Positions 1 to 5,175 of a stretch of 7,177 bases of DNA are shown piece by piece. Source of the DNA: Candidatus Scatoplasma merdavium (GTDB lineage Bacteria; Bacillota_I; Bacilli_A; RFN20; CAG-288); assembly GCA_017694135.1 (NCBI GenBank), contig JADING010000136.1:1-7177 (forward strand), given 5' to 3'. Position numbers and translations under genes: made by a program. Under the pieces are notes generated by a model, which did not search any database, was not told the origin of the DNA, and saw only the letters and a list, made by a program, of their open reading frames with translations. Each line of letters starts with the position of its first letter. Positions within the stretch are counted from its first letter, which is position 1.

Positions 1-325
1 TGAAATTGAAACTCGTAACCGTGCTGAACAACTTCTTACCGATATCGATGACTCTTTAGCTAAAGGCGGAGATAAGATCGATGAAAAAACCAAGGCTGAA
101 GTTACTAAACTTCGCGATGAGGTTAAGTCGATGCTCGACAAGAACGATATTGAAGGCTTGAAGAGCAAACTATCTGAACTCGAGCGTCAAGCTGCGTATG
201 CTCAACAACAAGCTCAAGCTGGTCAAGCTCAGTCTTCCGCTAATAGCGGTGAAGCTCAACAGACTGAAACTGGCGAGAAGAAAGACGATAACGTCTACGA
301 CGCTGATTTCACTGAAAAGAAGTAA
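1..325 (+). CDS. dnaK: Chaperone protein DnaK (Hsp70), C-terminal end only
   Basis: This is the last 107 codons of an open frame that enters from the left edge (first full codon at position 2) and ends at TAA 323-325. It covers part of the helical lid of the Hsp70 substrate-binding domain, recognisable from ETRNRAEQLL, the charged helix EVTKLRDEV and the segment DIEGLKSKLSELERQAAYAQQQ. A low-complexity Gln/Ala/Ser/Glu tail follows, ending in VYDADFTEKK, a variant of the usual bacterial DnaK ending. DnaK is the ATP-driven cytosolic chaperone that works with DnaJ and GrpE. The ATPase domain and most of the substrate-binding domain lie outside the window. dnaJ follows on the same strand after 56 bp, the classical order. 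An internal ATG at 131 is in frame within the lid and is not a separate gene. Confidence 0.95.
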   Translation, partial: EIETRNRAEQLLTDIDDSLAKGGDKIDEKTKAEVTKLRDEVKSMLDKNDIEGLKSKLSELERQAAYAQQQAQAGQAQSSANSGEAQQTETGEKKDDNVYDADFTEKK

Positions 326-332
326 TTGACAA

Positions 333-364
333 GTGGCCTAGATATTTCTAGGTCACCTGTTTTT
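333..364 (+). terminator. Hairpin plus T-run between dnaK and dnaJ (terminator or attenuator)
   Basis: Arms GTGGCCTAGA (333-342) and TCTAGGTCAC (347-356) pair over 10 bp with one G-U wobble at 336/353, around a 4-nt TATT loop. TTTTT follows at 360-364 after CTG. The shape is that of a Rho-independent terminator with a short T-run. It lies only a few bases before the dnaJ ribosome site, so it probably acts as a partial terminator or a processing/stabilising stem rather than a full stop, unless dnaJ has a promoter of its own. No convincing separate promoter is visible in the 56-bp gap. Confidence 0.7.
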
Positions 365-367
365 AAG

Positions 368-375
368 AAAGGAGG
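368..375 (+). promoter_or_regulatory. Strong ribosome binding site of dnaJ
   Basis: AAAGGAGG is a near-perfect anti-Shine-Dalgarno match, 6 nt before the ATG at 382. It fixes the dnaJ start and indicates efficient translation independent of dnaK. It is the clearest Shine-Dalgarno in the window. Confidence 0.85.
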
Positions 376-381
376 CTAACC

Positions 382-1533
382 ATGGCTCAGAAAAGAGATT
401 ACTATGAGGTTCTCGGAGTCAGCAAAGATGCTGATGATAAGACTTTGCGCAACGCTTATTTTAAATTGGCTAAGCAATATCACCCTGACCGTAACAAGTC
501 TCCTGAAGCTCAGGAAAAGTTCAAAGAAGCGACTGAAGCTTACGAAGTGTTAAAAGATCCTGAAAAGAGAAAACGCTACGATCAGTTCGGTTTTGCTGGA
601 GTTGATCCTAATTCCGCTGCCGGTGCTGGTGCTGATGGGTTTTCTGGATTTGGTGGAGATTTCTCTAATTTCGGGTTTTCGGATTTTGGTGACATATTTT
701 CTCAGTTCTTCGGCGGTGGTGCGAGAAGCTCTCGACAGACGTCTTCAAGGGTTAAAGGGGAAGATAAGGTCATTAAGATTCGCATCTCTTTCATGGATGC
801 TTGCTTAGGAACCACTGTTAATATTCCTATCGATTACGATGAGACTTGTTCTTCTTGCCAGGGAACAGGTGCTAAAAACGGCACTAGCTTTGAAACGTGT
901 CCTTACTGTCATGGTACCGGGGTAATAGACCAAGTGCGCAACTCAATTTTCGGCCAAGTTCACCAGCGCACGGTCTGTCCTCACTGTCACGGTAAAGGGA
1001 AAATCGTTAAAGAGAAGTGCCCGGATTGTAACGGGGAAGGATACAAGACAGTTCATACAACTATCGATTGCAAGATTCCTGCTGGAATTGAAGATGGATC
1101 GCAGATTCGCTATGCCGGCAAAGGCTATCACGGATATAATGGCGGACCTAATGGAGATCTATACATTGTCGTCAATATTGCTGAAGATAAGAAATTTAGG
1201 CGCGATGGAAATGATATTCACATAAATGTGGCAATTTCCGCCTTGGATCTTATGTTAGGAGGAACGGTAACTGTTGATACGATTTACGGCCCTTGCGATG
1301 TCGATATTAAGCCTGGAACTCCGGTCGATGCTATTCTGCGTTTGCAGGGTAAGGGAATTAAGCCAGAGAGGAAGACTTATTCTTCTGTCGGCTCTGAATA
1401 CGTTCACTTTGATGTAAAGATTCCTACTAATTTAACCGAAGAAGAAAAACAAGCTCTAAACAGGGTACGCGAAATTGAAAAGAGTAAATCATCTTCGATA
1501 TTTGATAAAGTGAAGTCTTTCTTTAAACGATAA
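382..1533 (+). CDS. dnaJ: Chaperone protein DnaJ (Hsp40, type I)
   Basis: A complete 383-aa type I J-protein that stimulates the DnaK ATPase and delivers unfolded clients in the cytosol. Domains in order: J domain at residues 5-70 with the catalytic HPD at 34-36; a Gly/Phe-rich linker at about 78-113; client-binding beta domain; a zinc-binding region with all four CxxCxGxG repeats (Cys pairs 156/159, 173/176, 199/202 and 213/216); a second beta domain at about 225-350, including PNGDLYIVV and the GGTVTVDT region; and a short lysine-rich C-terminal helix in place of a long dimerisation tail. The length is typical of bacterial DnaJ. The start is set by the AAAGGAGG site and by the canonical start of the J domain (RDYYEVLGV). 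It lies downstream of dnaK with a hairpin between them, and ends in front of a bidirectional terminator. All zinc ligands and the HPD are intact, so it should be functional. Confidence 0.98.
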   Translation: MAQKRDYYEVLGVSKDADDKTLRNAYFKLAKQYHPDRNKSPEAQEKFKEATEAYEVLKDPEKRKRYDQFGFAGVDPNSAAGAGADGFSGFGGDFSNFGFSDFGDIFSQFFGGGARSSRQTSSRVKGEDKVIKIRISFMDACLGTTVNIPIDYDETCSSCQGTGAKNGTSFETCPYCHGTGVIDQVRNSIFGQVHQRTVCPHCHGKGKIVKEKCPDCNGEGYKTVHTTIDCKIPAGIEDGSQIRYAGKGYHGYNGGPNGDLYIVVNIAEDKKFRRDGNDIHINVAISALDLMLGGTVTVDTIYGPCDVDIKPGTPVDAILRLQGKGIKPERKTYSSVGSEYVHFDVKIPTNLTEEEKQALNRVREIEKSKSSSIFDKVKSFFKR

Positions 1534-1540
1534 AAAATAA

Positions 1541-1609
1541 GGTCACAAGTTTAATAGAAATCTAAGTCCTAGATGTTAGGAATTAGGTAACTATGTTTGT
1601 GACCTTTTT
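1541..1609 (+). terminator. Long bidirectional terminator between dnaJ and the HIT gene
   Basis: Perfect 8-bp outer arms GGTCACAA (1541-1548) and TTGTGACC (1597-1604) are followed by TTTTT (1605-1609) on the + strand. On the - strand the same stem is followed by TTATTTTTTA (complement of 1531-1540). The 48-nt interior is itself symmetric: ATAG/CTAT (1554-1557 with 1591-1594), CTAA/TTAG (1562-1565 with 1583-1586) and TCCTA/TAGGA (1567-1571 with 1577-1581) around a GATGT loop. Together they form one long, interrupted stem. It sits between the convergent ends of dnaJ (1533) and the HIT gene (1630), and can serve both. Confidence 0.8.
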
Positions 1610-1629
1610 CATTGCGCGAGTTTTAAATA

Positions 1630-2079
1630 TTACTTAACTTGCTTAAGAGCTTCGAGAATCTTATCCCCGGTTTCTTTTAAGACAGAAGCGTCAGGTTTGT
1701 TGCGGTTAGGATCCATTTGGAAGACGCTACCCCATTCAAATTCATCATCTGCGTACTTAGGGCAGAGATGCATGTGAAGGTGACTACCGGTATCTCCATA
1801 CATTCCGTAGTTTACTTTATTAGGGTGGAAGGCAAGGTGTAACGCTTTAGCTACGAGCTGGACATCTTCGAAGAAACCGTTCATTTCCTCCTTTGATAAA
1901 TTGACGATTTCCGAAACGTGTTCAGAGTAGGCAACGATGCATCTGCCCTTGTGAGACTGCTCTTTAAAAAGATATAAAGTCGAATGGGGAAGCTCGGTGA
2001 GCAGAACGCCGAATTTCTCATAAAGTGACGGATTTTCATTTTTCATGCAATAAGCGCATGATGTGTCGATGTGTTTCAT
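1630..2079 (-). CDS. HIT-family nucleotide hydrolase/transferase
   Basis: A complete 149-aa histidine-triad protein. The hallmark HLHMH (H100, H102, H104) followed by LCPKY forms the catalytic triad loop that attacks the alpha-phosphate of nucleotide phosphoramidates or dinucleoside polyphosphates such as Ap4A. An N-terminal CAYC pair (C8, C11) matches the CxxC seen near the start of many bacterial HIT proteins, where it can help bind zinc. The region KGRCIVAYSEHVSEIVNLSK fits the strand-and-turn that precedes the HIT helix. It is soluble, with no signal peptide. The ATG at 2079 gives the expected HIT N-terminus. The upstream sequence has only a weak AAAGTGAT-like ribosome site. The gene stands alone, divergent from the ABC exporter and convergent with dnaJ. 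The family is clear, but the exact substrate (HINT-type or Ap4A-type) cannot be read from the sequence. Confidence 0.93.
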   Translation of the reverse strand: MKHIDTSCAYCMKNENPSLYEKFGVLLTELPHSTLYLFKEQSHKGRCIVAYSEHVSEIVNLSKEEMNGFFEDVQLVAKALHLAFHPNKVNYGMYGDTGSHLHMHLCPKYADDEFEWGSVFQMDPNRNKPDASVLKETGDKILEALKQVK

Positions 2080-2081
2080 AA

Positions 2082-2100
2082 TTAAAGTTTATCACTTTAA
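2082..2100. promoter_or_regulatory. Palindrome in the divergent promoter gap
   Basis: TTAAAGT (2082-2088) and ACTTTAA (2094-2100) form a perfect 7-bp inverted repeat with a TTATC spacer. It lies within the 52-bp gap between the divergent HIT and ABC genes, directly before the HIT start codon. Its position suits an operator for a dimeric regulator, or it could simply reflect AT-rich promoter sequence. It also overlaps a possible - strand -10 box, TAAAGT (complement of 2094-2099), placed 17 bp from TTAAGA (complement of 2117-2122). No regulator gene is visible in the window. Confidence 0.35.
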
Positions 2101-2125
2101 ATTAAAAATGAAAGTGTCTTAAAAT
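2096..2125 (+). promoter_or_regulatory. Possible promoter of the ABC exporter unit
   Basis: A TTTAAA at 2096-2101 (four of six -35 consensus bases) and TAAAAT at 2120-2125 (five of six -10 consensus bases) are separated by 18 bp. Transcription would begin around 2132, which is the GTG start codon itself. In such AT-rich DNA, boxes of this quality arise by chance, so confidence is low. Confidence 0.3.
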
Positions 2126-2131
2126 AAGAGC

Positions 2132-3946
2132 GTGCCAGTAAGAAGTTTAGAAGATCCATCAAATGTTAAAGATTATCATCCCAAAGGGCTTTTTAAGAGG
2201 TTTGTTTCCTATTACAAGCCGCACAAAAAACTCTTTGTGTTAGATATGTTAGCATCGTTTTTTATTTCGGCTATAGGTTTGCTTTATCCTATCGTAACTC
2301 AGCTGATGTTTAAAACTTATATACCTAATGCTGATTACTTTATGATTGCTGTCCTTTGCGGAGTTATTTTAGCTTTGTATATTATCAGAATGCTTTTGCG
2401 TTATTTTGTCCAGTATCAAGGACATGTTATGGGTACTTTGATGCAGGCTCAAATGCGCAAGGACATGTTTGAGCATTTAGAAAAACTTCCTTATTCTTTT
2501 TACGATAATCACGAAACTGGAAGAATTATGTCGAGGATGACTAACGATCTGCAGGATGTCTCTGAGTTAGCTCATCACGGCCCTGAAAACTTCTTTATTT
2601 CTGGTTTTATGGTTGTTGGAACATTTGTATATTTAATGTGTTTAAATGTTTATTTAACCCTTATTATTTTTGCTACGGTTCCATTCTTGTGCATGTTTGT
2701 TTGGAAGATGAGAAAGGGAATGGCGAGAGCTTTTATGGAATCGCGCCGCTCTATTGCTTCGATTAACGCTTCAATGGAGAACTCGATTACCGGAATAAGA
2801 GTAACTAAGGCTTTTAATAACGCTTCAGAAGAAGAAAAGAAATTTGCTAAGTCTAATGTCTCGTATTTAAAAGCGCGCTCGAAAGCTTATAAAGCTATGG
2901 GTAAATTTTCTTCTTCAACTTCATTTTTAACTGATTTTTTAAATCTCTGTGTTCTTGGTTTTGGCGCTTTATTTATGGCGAACGATATAATTAGCGCTGA
3001 TGTATTAGTTGGCTTTTTGCTTTCAATTAACGTGTTTATTAATCCTCTAACAACATTGATTAATTTTACTGAACAATATCAAAACGGCGTGACGGGATTT
3101 AAAAGGTTTGCTCAAATTATGGATACCAAAATTGAAGAAGACACCCCTGGATCAATTGAGCTTGCAGACGTTAAAGGAGAAGTGGAATTCAAAGATGTTC
3201 ACTTTACTTACAATGAGAAAAAAGAAGTTTTAAACGGCGTGTCATTTAAGTTGCAGCCAGGAGAAAAGTTCGCTTTAGTTGGCTCGTCAGGAGGTGGAAA
3301 AACTACAATATGTCACCTTTTACCTCGCTTTTATAAAATCAGTCAAGGAGAGATACTAATCGATGGAAAAAACATCAATGATGTTACGATGGAATCACTT
3401 AGAAAAAACATCGGTATCGTTCAACAAGATGTCTTTTTGTTTTCTGGAACGATTAAGGAAAATATCGCTTACGGTAAACTAGATGCTAGCGATGAAGAGA
3501 TAATTGAAGCTAGTATAAAAGCGCGATTATACGATTACATCAAAGAGTTACCAAACGGGTTTGATACAGATATTGGAGAAAGGGGCGTTAAACTTTCTGG
3601 CGGGCAAAAGCAACGTTTGTCTATCGCAAGGATATTTTTAAAAGATCCAAAGATATTGATTTTAGATGAAGCTACTTCCGCTTTAGATAACACAACGGAA
3701 TTCTTGATTCAAGAAGCCTTGGATGAGTTGGCGAAGAACCGTACTACTATCGTTGTTGCTCACCGTTTGTCAACTATCAAAAACGCTGAAAAGATCGCTG
3801 TAGTTGCAAAAGGTAAGATAGTTGAAATCGGTTCTCACGAAGAGCTTGTTAAAGTCAAAAACGGCATATATCGCTCTTTGTATTTAGCCCAATACCGCTT
3901 AGATGAACAGCAGAAAATACTATCAGAAATGGGGCTTGAAGGATGA
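2132..3946 (+). CDS. ABC exporter half-transporter (MsbA/LmrA/BmrA-like)
   Basis: A complete 604-aa protein with an N-terminal transmembrane domain and a C-terminal ATPase, the usual size for a dimeric exporter of lipids, drugs or peptides. Hydrophobic segments lie near residues 35-58, 68-92, 155-172, 174-190, 264-283 and 289-312, giving six helices in the cytoplasmic membrane. ATPase motifs are all present: A-loop Y360, Walker A GSSGGGKT (384-391), Q-loop near Q431/Q432, signature LSGGQ (488-492), Walker B ILILDE with catalytic E513, D-loop SALD (516-519) and H-loop H544. With a full catalytic site and no second ABC subunit beside it, a homodimer is likely. The start is GTG: an in-frame TAA at 2120-2122 closes the frame upstream, and the next Met is residue 39, inside the first membrane helix. 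No spaced Shine-Dalgarno precedes it. The stop overlaps the start of the next gene. The substrate cannot be predicted. Confidence 0.95.
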   Translation: MPVRSLEDPSNVKDYHPKGLFKRFVSYYKPHKKLFVLDMLASFFISAIGLLYPIVTQLMFKTYIPNADYFMIAVLCGVILALYIIRMLLRYFVQYQGHVMGTLMQAQMRKDMFEHLEKLPYSFYDNHETGRIMSRMTNDLQDVSELAHHGPENFFISGFMVVGTFVYLMCLNVYLTLIIFATVPFLCMFVWKMRKGMARAFMESRRSIASINASMENSITGIRVTKAFNNASEEEKKFAKSNVSYLKARSKAYKAMGKFSSSTSFLTDFLNLCVLGFGALFMANDIISADVLVGFLLSINVFINPLTTLINFTEQYQNGVTGFKRFAQIMDTKIEEDTPGSIELADVKGEVEFKDVHFTYNEKKEVLNGVSFKLQPGEKFALVGSSGGGKTTICHLLPRFYKISQGEILIDGKNINDVTMESLRKNIGIVQQDVFLFSGTIKENIAYGKLDASDEEIIEASIKARLYDYIKELPNGFDTDIGERGVKLSGGQKQRLSIARIFLKDPKILILDEATSALDNTTEFLIQEALDELAKNRTTIVVAHRLSTIKNAEKIAVVAKGKIVEIGSHEELVKVKNGIYRSLYLAQYRLDEQQKILSEMGLEG

Positions 3947-5175
3947 AAAAAAGCGAAATAAAAGACTTGATTAAACTCTACAAGTCATATCTAAAATCCG
4001 TAGATTTTAAAAGTGATTTAAACGATTATAAATCTTGTATTAAGGTGGATTTTGCCATAAAAACCCTTGCTTTTTTGCAGGATTTAGCAGCAAATAATAA
4101 ATTTTCTATCGTTCAGGTCTACCGCATAAAAGGGATTTTAGAGTCTTGCGCAATATTGTCTCTGTGTTTAGATCAAGATTTTCAAAAGTACAATATCCCC
4201 CTCTTTTCTTCTTCAATGGTGCTTTTGCAATATAAGTTTTTTCATCAAACTAAAGTTGGTAGAGTTTCAAAAAACGCCCTTGTAAATGTGGCTTTAAACA
4301 ATTTTAAAACCATGGAACAAAGAGATTATTTTCACACTCATGGAGTATCTTCCGAAGAGATTACCGATTCGTATAATCCTATTCTTCTAGGAAGAAATAT
4401 TAAAGAAATTATTCGCAATTACCTTGGATTTGTTCAGATTGGAATTTATGAAAGGGCAGATGAATTTTCTAAGCCATCCGATGGTAAATGGAGCGATAAG
4501 CTTCAATACGAAGTCGATATCGATCACGTTATTGAATTAATTAAAGAAGTCTCTAATAGTTTCAGTGTTACTATAGCTAAGACTAGAAACCTTAAAGAAG
4601 AAAATAAATTAAATGTTAATTCTATTTTAAAATGTGAAGAGTACCTCTTATTAAAGCTAGATGAACTGAGAAAAAATGAGAAAGAGGAGTCGTATTTATT
4701 CAAGCAAATCTCTGTTTTAAAAGATATTTTAATATCGATGTACAATTCGCTTTCAATCAATTTAGTTGGAGATATATATTTGAGCTATTTAGCTTTGTTT
4801 AATGAACTAGCTAACCTTTTGGATAATACGTCATTCTCTCTATCTTCTTTGAATTACCACTTTGAAGAAGAGGCTAAACTGTACTATGGAAAAAAGAGTC
4901 AAATCGTCATTGATTTTTACAAGAGTAAGGGAAGAGAAATAAATCTTACTTACGTTAATAAGCCGGTCAAGTTTTACGCTAATTTATTTAAGTTATCCAA
5001 TAAATCTAATTTGCTTCACAACGCTTGGAGCAAAGGGTTGCTTGTTTCCTACGGCAATTGTTTTTTGCCGTATTATTACCTGTCTGAGTTTACAAGACTC
5101 AATCAAGAAGAGCTTTCAAGTGTCTTAGCTATTGTTAAAAAGGTTGTTGATTTAGCTCTTTCAAAGGCGTATTGA
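3943..5175 (+). CDS. Unrecognised soluble helical protein coupled to the ABC exporter
   Basis: A complete 410-aa protein that I do not recognise with confidence. Its ATG overlaps the exporter's TGA (ATGA, 3943-3946), so it is probably co-translated with the transporter. The composition is rich in Leu, Lys, Ser, Asn and Tyr, with long amphipathic helices, no signal peptide and no clear membrane helix. It seems to have two halves. The N-terminal half is about 1-175, with a helix RIKGILE (R61, E67). The C-terminal half is about 230-405, with LLHNAWSKG (H359). A charged, coil-like stretch around 215-250 links them. The R-x5-E helix and the late His in a helical bundle vaguely recall DUF5677/HEPN-like proteins, but this is a guess, not an assignment. 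The base composition looks more AT-rich than dnaJ. Its 3' end overlaps the convergent fusion gene by 15 bp. The length and lack of stops make it a real gene; its role is unknown. Confidence 0.85.
   Translation: MKKSEIKDLIKLYKSYLKSVDFKSDLNDYKSCIKVDFAIKTLAFLQDLAANNKFSIVQVYRIKGILESCAILSLCLDQDFQKYNIPLFSSSMVLLQYKFFHQTKVGRVSKNALVNVALNNFKTMEQRDYFHTHGVSSEEITDSYNPILLGRNIKEIIRNYLGFVQIGIYERADEFSKPSDGKWSDKLQYEVDIDHVIELIKEVSNSFSVTIAKTRNLKEENKLNVNSILKCEEYLLLKLDELRKNEKEESYLFKQISVLKDILISMYNSLSINLVGDIYLSYLALFNELANLLDNTSFSLSSLNYHFEEEAKLYYGKKSQIVIDFYKSKGREINLTYVNKPVKFYANLFKLSNKSNLLHNAWSKGLLVSYGNCFLPYYYLSEFTRLNQEELSSVLAIVKKVVDLALSKAY

Noticed and set aside
593..808. Open + strand frame inside dnaJ in another reading frame
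   Set aside because: It lies wholly within the well-supported dnaJ frame, reads as a hydrophobic shadow of the Gly/Phe region, and has no ribosome site.
943..1131. Open - strand frame antisense to dnaJ
   Set aside because: It is antisense to the zinc-finger and beta-domain coding region, has no recognisable protein features, and is shorter than a random run could give.
2108..2122. Four-codon mini-frame (ATG AAA GTG TCT TAA) before the exporter, considered as a leader peptide
   Set aside because: No ribosome site, no regulatory codon bias, and it lies within the likely core promoter.
4524..4760. Open - strand frame antisense to the 410-aa gene
   Set aside because: Composition is typical of an antisense shadow (Ser/Phe/Leu-rich), with no start signal.
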